Shown here: positions 15,775 through 23,310 of the stretch, piece after piece
Position numbering within the stretch: the stretch's first letter is position 1
Layout: each line of letters begins with the position of its first letter
Notes under the pieces: generated by a model
What the model saw: the letters and a program-made list of their open reading frames with translations, nothing else
What the model was told of the DNA's origin: nothing
Databases searched by the model: none
Made by a program: the position numbers and the translations under genes
DNA from: Gammaproteobacteria bacterium
GTDB taxonomy: Bacteria; Pseudomonadota; Gammaproteobacteria; Acidithiobacillales; Acidithiobacillaceae
Length of the DNA stretch: 39,584 nucleotides
Direction of reading: 5' to 3'
Assembly: GCA_023381645.1 (NCBI GenBank)
Contig: JAMCRJ010000018.1
Span: forward strand, 1-39,584

Positions 15775-16182
15775 CTACCCTAAAAGGGTCCACCTGCCTT
15801 CATCCCCGGATCGAATTTTCTCGGCATCCGGGTGCTCCGCGGTAGCGCAGGCAGGAGGCTCCGACCCCGGTGTTATGTCGGCCAGATCCAGATCCGCCCA
15901 GGGGGCCGCTACCGGCAGATAGCGGTGTTGCCGCCGGGTTTTCTGGACCTGCACGCGGATGGCTTCAGCCGCTTCTGGAGAGGCGATGATTTCCCGGACT
16001 TCCCGGGAAGCCTTCTGGCCGATTCTTCCCCAGCAGCGGATCAACTCCCACTGTCCCCAGAGATCCTGCCGCAGGCAGAGGCGGTAATAGCGATAGACGG
16101 GCGGCTGTGCGTCCTGCTGCACTTTTTGCCAGGTATCACACCACCAGCGGGAAAGGTCATAGACGGGAGAAGGAGCATTCAT
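15775..16182 (-). CDS. WGR-domain protein (135 aa)
   Basis: A WGR domain covers most of the protein: YRYYRLCLRQDLWGQWELIR is followed by CWGRIGQKASREVREI and a C-terminal helix. WGR domains bind nucleic acid and occur in poly(ADP-ribose) polymerases, in bacterial MolR-like proteins and alone on plasmids. No catalytic domain is attached. The start at 16182 has AGGAGG 12 nt upstream, a slightly long spacing. It stands alone between traD and kfrA on the opposite strand to traD. Its role on the plasmid is unknown. Confidence 0.78.
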   Translation of the reverse strand: MNAPSPVYDLSRWWCDTWQKVQQDAQPPVYRYYRLCLRQDLWGQWELIRCWGRIGQKASREVREIIASPEAAEAIRVQVQKTRRQHRYLPVAAPWADLDLADITPGSEPPACATAEHPDAEKIRSGDEGRWTLLG

Positions 16183-16337
16183 GGCAGAGGATCCTCCTGG
16201 TTTACCGGTACCCCTATCGGTGCTGTCCGGTGCCCTGCAGGCCCAAACATGGATCGTGCTGCCCCGGCTGTGGTCGGTATGTTCTATCACCAGCAGGATC
16301 GGTTACAGGGACCATGATCCACGGGACCTATGTCCTG

Positions 16338-17099
16338 CTACCGTTGCAGCGCCTCCAGTTGTCCGACCAGCCGTGCGGCCTGTTCGCGGGCCTCTGCCGC
16401 CTGCTTGCGGGCGTCATCGCGCTCGGCCTGTGCCTGCCGGGTTTCCTGCGCTGTAGCAGCGCACATCTCCAGCTTGGCGGTTAGCACGGCGGCTTGCTGC
16501 TCGGCGGCGATGCGGCCCTGCTGCGCCTCGGCCAGCGCGGCGCGTAAGTGCTCGATCTCGGCGGTCTGCGCGCTCCCGCGTTCGGCCTGTGCCTCGATCT
16601 TGAGGCGGACGGTGGCCACCTCCACGCGGGCGGCCTCTGCCGCCTGCTGCTCGCGCCCGATGCGCTGCTGTGCTTCGGCCAGGTCGGCGGCCTGCTGGGC
16701 GGCTTTGCCGGTCAGCGTGTCGCGCTCCCGGGTCAGTGCCGCCACCTGCTCGGCCAGGGCGTCGCGCTCGGTCTCCAACGCCTCGCCGGCGGCGGCCAGT
16801 TCGGCGGCTTCCGCCTGGGCCTGCACCAGACGGCCCTCGATCTCGCCGCGCGCCTGCGATACGGCCCGCTCGATCTCGGCGGCGATGGCCGCGGTCAGCG
16901 CCTGGGGGAGTTCCGGCGCGGAAGCGGCGGCCACCGGGCGGGCCTCCCGCCATGCGGTCAAGTGTTTGTGAATGGTGTTCGGGCTGCCGGTGTCGCCGAG
17001 CCGCTCCCGCACCGCCCGGATGGTGGGCTGCTGTCCCTCGCCCACCAGGGCATCCGCGACGGCGGCGACCTGCTCAAAGGTAATGCCTGGTCGTGCCAT
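16338..17099 (-). CDS. kfrA: KfrA-like plasmid DNA-binding coiled-coil protein (253 aa)
   Basis: KfrA is a plasmid regulator and stability protein. The N-terminal 60 residues (ITFEQVAAVADALVGEGQQP, IRAVRERLG, SPNTIHKHLTAWRE) form the conserved KfrA DNA-binding domain. The rest is an unbroken Ala/Glu/Arg-rich coiled coil to the C-terminus. The start at 17099 is preceded by AGGAG 8 nt away; the longer frame to 17288 has no site. The promoter contains repeated 13-mers, and KfrA family members repress their own genes, so autoregulation is likely. Confidence 0.88.
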   Translation of the reverse strand: MARPGITFEQVAAVADALVGEGQQPTIRAVRERLGDTGSPNTIHKHLTAWREARPVAAASAPELPQALTAAIAAEIERAVSQARGEIEGRLVQAQAEAAELAAAGEALETERDALAEQVAALTRERDTLTGKAAQQAADLAEAQQRIGREQQAAEAARVEVATVRLKIEAQAERGSAQTAEIEHLRAALAEAQQGRIAAEQQAAVLTAKLEMCAATAQETRQAQAERDDARKQAAEAREQAARLVGQLEALQR

Positions 17100-17119
17100 G
17101 ATCGTCTCCTTTCGTACTG

Positions 17120-17169
17120 TACATATGTAAACAATATCAATACAGATATGATATACAATACAGATACGA
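17120..17169 (-). promoter_or_regulatory. kfrA promoter repeats, probable KfrA operator
   Basis: Two 13-bp direct repeats AATACAGATAYGA occur at 17139-17151 and 17157-17169, 18 bp apart. Next to them is the perfect palindrome TACATATGTA (17120-17129). The AT-rich repeats stand out in a GC-rich setting immediately upstream of kfrA. Confidence 0.6.
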
Positions 17170-17702
17170 CATGCAAGCGGTGTTCGTAACGGCCAGCGGA
17201 ACGGATGCGGCATCGATGGGGCAGGGAACGGCGCAGGCCTCGGAGGCCGCCGCCCCTCGGTTGGTACAGGGGTCGGCGGCGGCACCACCCGTGTCTACCG
17301 CGTAGACGGATTTGCGGCACTGGCGGGAGTACAGAGGAGGGTGGACGTGACTGCGCGCGATGGACTAAAAGAAAAAAGGCCCACGCCAAGGTGGGCCTGC
17401 CCGGGCTGATCGGCAGCGCCCTTCCGGGTAAGGGCTTAGCGAAACTCCCGCGGCTGGAGGTACGCAAGGGTTCCTGCCTGATTGTTTCCTATCCTAGACC
17501 ACCATGCCGAACACGGCCAGTAATACATCAACCAGGAGCGCAGGCGACGCGGAGCGCCGTGAGTGGGTCTTTCACCGGCTGGGTGAGGGGTCTGGGGAGA
17601 GGGTGCGGATGCCCCTTTTTTGCGCCTGGGCGCTTTCCATATCCCGGTCAGGGGTTTGACGGCATTGCCCACAGGATGCCCCATGGATTTTGGGGATAAC
17701 CG
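17170..17702. other. Intergenic region without a convincing gene
   Basis: No start, ribosome site or family-like protein can be supported here. The only clear signal is the minus-strand terminator at 17372-17398. The rest is GC-rich with overlapping random frames. Confidence 0.5.
17372..17398 (-). terminator. Intrinsic terminator of the small winged-helix operon
   Basis: AGGCCCAC pairs with GTGGGCCT (17377-17384 with 17391-17398). On the minus strand it is followed by TTTTTTC. It is placed to end the transcript that comes from 18540 through 17703. Confidence 0.8.
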
Positions 17703-17891
17703 TCAGTCTTCGGGGTGGGTGTACATGGTGTCCAATGCGCTTTCACCAGAGTTGCCCTCGGTGTCGATCCAGACGACCTGGTGGCCTTTGCTATCGGGGC
17801 GTGCCTTTGTCGCTATGACGAGTTTCCATTCCCCATGATTCTTGATCCAGAGAGGGGCACCGGGTGTGGCGTCTTTGCATTGGGCTTTCAT
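17703..17891 (-). CDS. Small hypothetical protein (62 aa)
   Basis: The protein reads MKAQCKDATPGAPLWIKNHG and then KLVIATKARPDSKGHQVVWI; I do not recognise the family. Its ATG overlaps the stop of the preceding winged-helix gene by 4 bp, which is good evidence for translation and a shared operon. It is the last gene before the terminator at 17372-17398. Confidence 0.6.
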   Translation of the reverse strand: MKAQCKDATPGAPLWIKNHGEWKLVIATKARPDSKGHQVVWIDTEGNSGESALDTMYTHPED

Positions 17892-18124
17892 ATGGCCACC
17901 TCCTTCCTTGTTTTGAGTTCCCAGAGATTGACGTTGCCGCCTTTGGCGTTGATCGCGCAGCGCGGCGAGTGAACTGCCTGTTTCCTCGCCAGTTCCACGA
18001 GCAACGCATTGGTGTGGGTGCGCGTCAGGCGAAGGGCTCCCGCGATTTCCCTACAGGTGCTAGGGCCGTCGCGCAGGCAATCAAGGACGCGGGCCATGTC
18101 CCGGGTGACAATGAGGTCAGTCAT
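17888..18124 (-). CDS. Winged-helix DNA-binding protein (78 aa)
   Basis: The small protein consists of a winged helix-turn-helix: RVLDCLRDGPSTCREIAGAL is followed by RLTRTHTNALLVELARKQAV and a short wing with NLWEL. Size and layout suggest a plasmid-encoded transcriptional regulator. The start overlaps the end of an upstream reading frame (ATGA) and the stop overlaps the next gene. The target is unknown. Confidence 0.68.
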   Translation of the reverse strand: MTDLIVTRDMARVLDCLRDGPSTCREIAGALRLTRTHTNALLVELARKQAVHSPRCAINAKGGNVNLWELKTRKEVAI

Positions 18125-18318
18125 CGAGTGGGAGCCGCGTGCTGGGGGGTGTTGCGCCGCCAGCAGCTCCAGAAATCAGCGTTGCGGCTACTGCGGGAGG
18201 AAGGCGCCGACCGTGACCGCGTATGGCTGATGGTCGCGGAGGGAATATCCAGGGCGGCAACCCCGTCCGGGACGAGTGATTCAATGGTTTTCTGCGAATC
18301 TGCGGATTCTTCGTGCAT
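18121..18318 (-). CDS. Possible small hypothetical protein (65 aa)
   Basis: The frame runs from ATG at 18318 to a stop that overlaps the winged-helix gene start. The upstream in-frame start at 18417 would sit on the far side of a terminator hairpin and is not used. The composition (Ser/Arg-rich) is not convincing for a folded protein and no family is recognised, so it may be a chance frame. Its 4-bp overlap with the next gene is the main support. Confidence 0.3.
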   Translation of the reverse strand: MHEESADSQKTIESLVPDGVAALDIPSATISHTRSRSAPSSRSSRNADFWSCWRRNTPQHAAPTR

Positions 18319-18390
18319 GGCCTTTTTCAAGGAAAACGAATCGATACGTCCCTCTGGCGTGGACCGAACGTATGGAATTCTGGTTTTACG

Positions 18391-18415
18391 AAAAAAAGCC
18401 CCTGCGGACAGGAGC
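18391..18415 (-). terminator. Leader terminator/attenuator hairpin before the winged-helix operon
   Basis: On the minus strand GCTCCTG-TCCG-CAGGGGC is followed by seven T residues. It lies between the probable promoter at 18502-18540 and the first gene of the operon, where a terminator would limit or condition expression. Confidence 0.65.
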
Positions 18416-18501
18416 ATAAACTATACGTAGGAGGTATACCGGAAAAGTGGTGCCGTCAGGACCTCGTCGCGGGCGCATCAAAGGACCAGGAGGGCACCTC
18501 T

Positions 18502-18545
18502 TCTGTATAATAATATCACAGCATATTTTTATATCAATATGTATG
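18502..18545 (-). promoter_or_regulatory. Probable promoter of the winged-helix operon
   Basis: On the minus strand TTGATA is followed after 17-18 bp by an ATTATTATAC stretch in a strongly AT-rich island. It points toward the leader hairpin and the small operon. Confidence 0.5.
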
Positions 18546-18635
18546 CGGGCTTTTGACGGGTGTTCCGTGTTGGGGCGGGATGTGCAGTTCTGGGATGGGA
18601 TGTGGTCACGGGGCTGAGGCTTTCGCGGGTATGCG

Positions 18636-18850
18636 GTGAAACGCTTTTATGCGGTGAAACGCTTTCAGGCCATACTGGATCGCGTCGAGCGCAAGCTGGA
18701 CGACTTGACCCGTCGCGTCGGTAACCTGGAATTCGGGCAAGCCAACATCATCCAGCATCTCTGGCCGCCGCTGATGCTCAACAGCAGCTTACCTCCGATG
18801 GATTCAACCAGCGGCTCGAGCGTATCGAGCGCCGCCTTGAGCTGTCTTGA
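18636..18850 (+). pseudogene. Frameshifted small coiled-coil protein gene
   Basis: The first frame gives MKRFYAVKRFQAILDRVERK, then LDDLTRRVGNLEFGQANI, a clear coiled coil. After about codon 42 the helical pattern continues in another frame (QQQLTSDGFNQRLERIERRL) to a TGA at 18848. A one-base change near 18760 explains it; the restored product would be about 71 aa. The 17-bp sequence ATGCGGTGAAACGCTTT occurs twice at the 5' end (18631-18647 and 18649-18665). A Tn3-family transposon begins 40 bp downstream. I do not recognise the family. Confidence 0.55.
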
Positions 18851-18890
18851 ACAGGCAAAAATGGGCACCGTCACCGTAATATCTTATAAT

Positions 18891-18948
18891 GGCCTCTGAG
18901 GTCCAGTGGAACGGAAAACCGGGTTAACTGGCCAATATAGATAGCCAA
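18891..18948 (+). repeat. Left terminal inverted repeat of the Tn3-family element
   Basis: This 58-bp repeat matches 22690-22747 on the opposite strand with four mismatches, at element positions 6, 30, 38 and 39. It ends 15 bp before the transposase stop codon. Confidence 0.92.
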
Positions 18949-18963
18949 ATATAATTTAGCCCA

Positions 18964-21900
18964 TTACAACGCTCCCGTAACCGTGTCTTCCGGCTCGCGG
19001 AGTGGACGCATTTCGCCTTTTGCCACGGACTCCGGTACCAGGAACGAATACCGGCCCAGCATGTTGATGTGTTCATGCAGTAGCGGCGACAAATGCGCTA
19101 CGTCGGCCTCAATTACCGGATAGCCATCCGCACGCAACTGACTCAGTGCTGCATCCATGTAGAGGGTGTTCCACAGAACGATCATATTGAGCACTAGGCC
19201 GAGGGCGCCCAATTGATCTTCCTGGCCCGCGCGGTAATGCTGACGCAGTTCTCCGCGCTTGGCATGGAATACCGCCCTGGCGACACTGTGGCGCGCCTCG
19301 CCACGGTTGAGTTGCACCAAGGTACTGCGGCGTAGCGCCTCATCGTCGATATAGCGCAGCATGTGCAGTGTTTTGTCTATGCGACCGTATTCGGCTATGG
19401 CCTGCGCCAGGCGCGTCGGCCGGTCACCGGCCTGCAGCGTGCGCATAATGCCGCTCGCCGATACTCGACCTAATTTGAGCGAACCTGCCAGACGCAGCAT
19501 GTCATCCCAGTGTGGCACGATCCGCTGCAGGTGCAGTTGATGCGCTGAAATCGCATTGAGTAATCCGTAGTCGGCCTGCGGATCAATCCGCCAGAAGCGC
19601 GTGCCGCCGACATCCGCCAGGCGTGGACTGAAGCGATAACCCAGAAGTCGGAACAGACCAAAGACGACGTCGCTATAGGCCCCAGTGTCGGTCATGATCT
19701 GCGTCGGTTGGAGATCGGTGGTTTGGTCCAGGACTACCGCCAACAGAATCAGACTATCGCGCAGCGTGCCCGGCACAGCAATGTCATTGAGACCGGAGAA
19801 CTGGTCGGATATCAAGTTGTACCAAGTTACGCCACGACCAACACCGAAGTATTTCGGATTAGCGCCGGCATGCACCGTGTGCACCGGGACCACAAAACGC
19901 ATACCATCGGCCGATGCCACTTCACCACCACCCCACAGGCTGGCCAGATCCAGATGACTTTGTGCTGACACCAGCACTGCATTCGCGGCAGTCAGCGTGT
20001 CGTCACGCAGATAGTTTTGGTTTACCCAAGATAACCTATCGCGCTTGAGGGCGGGTACATCCCCACGGATCAGCGGCTCCAGGCCTGTATTGCAGGCTTC
20101 GGCCATCAGCACAGCGCAAAGACTGACGTGCAAATCTGTGGCTCTGGCCGTGCGTTCCGATAGGTGCGTGAAGGCCTCGGTGAAGCCGGTACGGGCCGCG
20201 ACCTCCAGAATCAGTTCCGGCAAGTCCACACGAGGCAGCAAGCTCGCCACTTTCGCCCGCAACGCGATCAGTGAGGCGGGTTCATGCATTTTTTCCAAAG
20301 GGCTGAGCACCAGTTCGGACTGGTCACCAACCGTCTCGAAGCGCACGGCGGCGTTGTCCGGCAGCCTGGCGGCAACCGCTTGGTAGGTTCGGTCCAGATC
20401 ACGCGCCAAAGCCTCCAGTGTCGGCTCAGGGCTCACCGACAGGTCCAGCGTGCGGCAAATGACCGGTCTGGTGGCCTCCCACTCGGCGCCATCGATCAGT
20501 CCGGCGCGTGGATCGGCATAACGCCAGCTCGGCGCTACAAATATGTCACGTCGCTTGAGTGACGCCTGTAGCCGATCTAGTACGCAGAACGTATATGCAT
20601 GGAGGTCGATGGCATCATTCTCGCGCAAAACATCGGCCTGCCAGGATTTGCCAACCACCTCACGTGGTGCCGCACTGGCGGGTTTTTTCTGCGGCTGTAC
20701 CATGTTCACCCGCAACCAATCGAGGGCGGCGATGACCGGTTCCCCCGTGGCATTGGCACCAAACTGAACCTGTTCGGCCAGTAGTGGCAAAAAACGCCGC
20801 ACCGTTCGATACTTGGATTCCAGCTCCTGGTAGTACACGTTGCCAGCTGGCCGGATCAGCAGATTTACACCGGCGAGTGCCTGTGCAAGCACCTCTCGCG
20901 GAATGTTCTCGAACACTTTGTGACGCAGTTCAGCATCCCGCACCTCAGGGTCCAGCAGCATTTGACAGGCGCGGGCCAGAGTTGCTGCCGCCTGATCCAG
21001 ATCCTTCAGTGTGCGCAAGCGTGCCTTTTTGTCCGCCTTGGTAGCATCTCCAAACAGTTCGCGTAGCAGCGCCTCCAACACGTCCAGAGCATCATCCATG
21101 GCCGACACTTCCAGACAGTGGACAAAGGCGACCAGGGTTGCCAGGCGTCTTGGGTTCGGCAAGCGCAAAATCGCGCTAGCCTTGGCGGCGCTGGCGAAAC
21201 GGGCTAACGCGGCTACCCGCGTGGCCGGGATCAGCGCCGTGGCGGGTAACCGGATGCCCAGGGCACGCACCGATTGCAACCGCTGCAAGGCGTGAACCAG
21301 TGAAGTGGCGCTGACCGTTACCGGCCCCTTGCGCAGGCGATCAAGGGGCGAGTTACGCTGACCCGATGGAACGCTCAGCAAGCCCTCCAGCTGGGCTTGC
21401 TGGTCATCGCTAATACCACGGGTCAATGCATGCCACAGACGCAGCTCCACCCGGCTGCGCAGGCGCGTCACATGACGTTCGAGGGTGCTGCACCCGGGCA
21501 GCAATACTTTGTGCGTCATTAGCCAGGCTGTCGCCCGCTCGAACAACGCCGTCGGTCGGTCTGTGCCGGTCCAGCACAGGGCATACAACCAGCGTGTCAG
21601 GCGCCACCCCACCCGTGGCTCGGTGATTTCGGCGTAGCCATATTCGGCGCGGATCTCCTGCGCATGTTGCCACCGCTGTTGGCCCGTGCCATAGGATTCG
21701 ATACCATCGAACGATTCGATATACAGCTGGCGGGCCAATGTCTGCAATATCGGCGCTGGCACTGCCAGCGGTTCATCCAGAAAGGTCCCGAGGTAACGCA
21801 CGGTGCTGAGTTGCACCGCAAAGCCGAGTCGGTTGTGTTCGCCGCGCTTGCGTGCGATCAGACCCAGATCAACGTCGTCGAGGTGGAAATAACGCGCTAG

Positions 21901-21975
21901 GTCATCTGGTGAGGGCGGCCCGGTATAATGACCGTACTGCGTGCGCTGGGTGTGGGAGAGAAAGCCACTGGGCAT
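18964..21975 (-). CDS. tnpA: Tn3-family transposase TnpA (1003 aa)
   Basis: This is a full-length Tn3 DDE transposase, close to the usual size of about 1000 residues. The C-terminal catalytic part contains the conserved blocks VASADGMRFVVP (first Asp), QIMTDTGAYSDVVFGLFRLL (second Asp) and GQEDQLGALGLVLNMIVLWN (Glu). The N-terminal part (QRTQYGHYTGPPSPDDLARY) is the DNA-binding region for the inverted repeats. It starts 4 bp after the resolvase stop, so tnpR and tnpA form one transcript. Transposition is replicative in this family and makes a cointegrate. Confidence 0.95.
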   Translation of the reverse strand: MPSGFLSHTQRTQYGHYTGPPSPDDLARYFHLDDVDLGLIARKRGEHNRLGFAVQLSTVRYLGTFLDEPLAVPAPILQTLARQLYIESFDGIESYGTGQQRWQHAQEIRAEYGYAEITEPRVGWRLTRWLYALCWTGTDRPTALFERATAWLMTHKVLLPGCSTLERHVTRLRSRVELRLWHALTRGISDDQQAQLEGLLSVPSGQRNSPLDRLRKGPVTVSATSLVHALQRLQSVRALGIRLPATALIPATRVAALARFASAAKASAILRLPNPRRLATLVAFVHCLEVSAMDDALDVLEALLRELFGDATKADKKARLRTLKDLDQAAATLARACQMLLDPEVRDAELRHKVFENIPREVLAQALAGVNLLIRPAGNVYYQELESKYRTVRRFLPLLAEQVQFGANATGEPVIAALDWLRVNMVQPQKKPASAAPREVVGKSWQADVLRENDAIDLHAYTFCVLDRLQASLKRRDIFVAPSWRYADPRAGLIDGAEWEATRPVICRTLDLSVSPEPTLEALARDLDRTYQAVAARLPDNAAVRFETVGDQSELVLSPLEKMHEPASLIALRAKVASLLPRVDLPELILEVAARTGFTEAFTHLSERTARATDLHVSLCAVLMAEACNTGLEPLIRGDVPALKRDRLSWVNQNYLRDDTLTAANAVLVSAQSHLDLASLWGGGEVASADGMRFVVPVHTVHAGANPKYFGVGRGVTWYNLISDQFSGLNDIAVPGTLRDSLILLAVVLDQTTDLQPTQIMTDTGAYSDVVFGLFRLLGYRFSPRLADVGGTRFWRIDPQADYGLLNAISAHQLHLQRIVPHWDDMLRLAGSLKLGRVSASGIMRTLQAGDRPTRLAQAIAEYGRIDKTLHMLRYIDDEALRRSTLVQLNRGEARHSVARAVFHAKRGELRQHYRAGQEDQLGALGLVLNMIVLWNTLYMDAALSQLRADGYPVIEADVAHLSPLLHEHINMLGRYSFLVPESVAKGEMRPLREPEDTVTGAL

Positions 21976-21979
21976 CGGT

Positions 21980-22597
21980 TCAGGACCGACCCCGGTGCAT
22001 AGCCCATATCCGTTTGACCTGACTTTGGCTGCACCCGGCCAGTTCAGCCGTGCGTTTGATCGTCAGCCCCGTGCGACGCAGAGCGACGATACGCTCGTGG
22101 GTGACCGCATCAGGGGGGCGGCCGACATATCTGTGGTCGGCCTTGGCAAGCTGTACGCCTTGGCGCTGACGTTCGCGGCGGGTTTCGTACTCGTCGCGGG
22201 CCATCTGAAGTGCCAGTTTAAGCAGAAGACTTTGCATTGATTCCAGGACGACCTTGGTAACCCCATCCGCCCCGGCGGCGACGTCAGAGAGGTCCACCAG
22301 CCCGGGTATCGCCAAGCGTGCGCCTTTGGCCTGGATAGAGGCTACCAGCTTCTCGGCCTCGGCTAAGGGCAGCCGGCTGATGCGGTCCATCTTCTCGGCA
22401 ATCACCACCTCACCGGGCTGCAAGTCAGCGATCATCCGCAGTAACTCGGGCCGATCAGCCCGCGCACCGGAGGCCTTCTCCCGGTATATGCCGGCGATGT
22501 AGTAACCCGCCTGACGCGCACTGTGCTCCATGTCCGCCTGGCGGCTGAGATCCTGTTCGACGGTGCTGACACGTAGATAGATGCGGGCGATTTTCAT
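21980..22597 (-). CDS. tnpR: Tn3-family serine resolvase TnpR (205 aa)
   Basis: This is a serine recombinase with catalytic Ser11 in YLRVST, the MDRISRLPLAEAE block, and a C-terminal helix-turn-helix (KRTAELAGCSQSQVKRIW). It resolves transposition cointegrates at a res site. The start at 22597 is adjacent to the probable res region. It is co-transcribed with tnpA and normally also represses both genes. Confidence 0.93.
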   Translation of the reverse strand: MKIARIYLRVSTVEQDLSRQADMEHSARQAGYYIAGIYREKASGARADRPELLRMIADLQPGEVVIAEKMDRISRLPLAEAEKLVASIQAKGARLAIPGLVDLSDVAAGADGVTKVVLESMQSLLLKLALQMARDEYETRRERQRQGVQLAKADHRYVGRPPDAVTHERIVALRRTGLTIKRTAELAGCSQSQVKRIWAMHRGRS

Positions 22598-22689
22598 GAT
22601 CTATGGCCAATATGGGTATACGCTACTTGGCCCCCTCAAAACCCCATGGCCAAGAACTTCTGGCCCATATTAAACTAGCCACATCATTC
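22598..22689. other. Probable res site of the Tn3-family element
   Basis: The gap between the tnpR start and the right inverted repeat holds several TGGCC/GGCCA half-sites in inverted pairs (for example around 22606-22633 and 22647-22669). This is the normal place for res in elements where tnpR precedes tnpA. Exact subsites were not resolved. Confidence 0.55.
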
Positions 22690-22747
22690 TTGGCTATCTA
22701 TATTGGCCTCTTAACCCTGTTTTCCGTTCCACTGGACCTCACAGGCC
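22690..22747 (-). repeat. Right terminal inverted repeat of the Tn3-family element
   Basis: This is the partner of 18891-18948. It is followed by the ATAAT duplication. Confidence 0.92.
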
Positions 22748-22845
22748 ATAATCGGCACTCATGGGCGGCAGGAGAATCCAGAAGAATCAGGTCATCCACC
22801 CAGCGGGGATCAGTGCCCACGAGGCGGAAGGACGCATTCTGTCTA

Positions 22846-23165
22846 TTACTTCTGTATTACATCAAAGCCACATGATTCATGTCCAAGCCCGCCTATGCAA
22901 GTAACCTCGCGGACGTTAACTTTGTATTTAAATATGCCCTCTGCTACGCCGGCAATCAAACCGCCCTCGAAAGAACACAGGGTGCGCCCGACAGGTTTCA
23001 TTCCAGAACAGGTAACACATTCGTAAACATCAATATGTAGTTGCCCTTTATCATTTTCCCCAGTTTTTATAACCCCTATTAACAAAGCCAGCAAACGCAG
23101 GCTTTTCGGCAGCACTAACGTACTTCTAAATTCCGATAGGATGATGTTTGGCGGTTTCCTTGACG
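22846..23165 (-). pseudogene. C-terminal fragment of a V4R-domain protein
   Basis: The reading frame (89 aa from an ATG-like start at 23115) holds the end of a V4R (4-vinyl reductase) domain: VYECVTCSGM, RTLCSFEGGLIAGVAEGIF and CIGGLGHESCGF, with the conserved Cys residues. These are small-ligand or metal-binding domains of sensors. The N-terminal half is missing and the open frame upstream ends at a stop near 23165. It directly abuts a VapD-like fragment, so this looks like rearrangement debris. Confidence 0.65.
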
Positions 23166-23191
23166 GTCAGATCAAAAGCGATGGCAAACAC
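23126..23191 (-). pseudogene. VapD-like N-terminal fragment
   Basis: Read from a GTG at 23191, the frame gives VFAIAFDLTVKETAKHHPIG and stops. This matches the start of VapD-like endoribonucleases (MFAIAFDL..). The GTG overlaps the stop of an upstream frame (TAGTG) whose end reads WTVEIEVPETGERLEYPLDA, probably its operon partner. Everything after residue 21 is lost at the junction with the V4R fragment. The call rests on a short match. Confidence 0.45.
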
Positions 23192-23310
23192 TAGCGGGCT
23201 TCCGGATCATCCAGGATGGCGTCGAGTGGATATTCCAAACGCTCTCCGGTTTCAGGCACCTCAATTTCAACGGTCCAACCCTTGTCGGTATGGTGCTCTG
23301 ATGGATCGCG
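23192..23310 (-). pseudogene. C-terminal fragment of a hypothetical gene preceding VapD
   Basis: The minus-strand frame reads YRDPSEHHTDKGWTVEIEV and then ETGERLEYPLDAILDDPEAR before TAG. Its stop overlaps the VapD-like start, as in a translationally coupled pair. The 5' part is cut off at about 23311, where the group II intron ends. The family is not recognised. Confidence 0.4.

Larger units (their letters stand above)
18886..22752 (-). mobile_element. Complete Tn3-family transposon (18891-22747, 3857 bp) with 5-bp target duplication
   Basis: Inverted repeats at 18891-18948 and 22690-22747 agree at 54 of 58 positions by hand count. Both begin GGCCTSTGAGGTCCAGTGGA. The element is bordered on both sides by ATAAT (18886-18890 and 22748-22752), the 5-bp target duplication typical of Tn3 elements. 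It contains only a transposase and a resolvase, with no passenger genes. The repeats are longer than the usual 38 bp. Intact genes, close repeats and a perfect duplication suggest a recent and possibly active insertion. Confidence 0.92.

Noticed and set aside
15656..15922. Small gene overlapping the end of the traD-like gene (88 aa)
   Set aside because: The start overlaps suggestively, but the composition is random-looking and the second half is opposite the WGR gene.
16548..17189. Plus-strand open frames opposite kfrA
   Set aside because: They mirror the Ala/Glu/Arg heptads of KfrA and have no motifs or ribosome sites.
22761..22904. 47-aa frame just after the Tn3 element (MGGRRIQKNQVIHPAGISAH)
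   Set aside because: It has no ribosome site and overlaps the better supported V4R remnant on the other strand; a frame split by the transposon (MGTVTVISYN before it) was also considered and shows no family.
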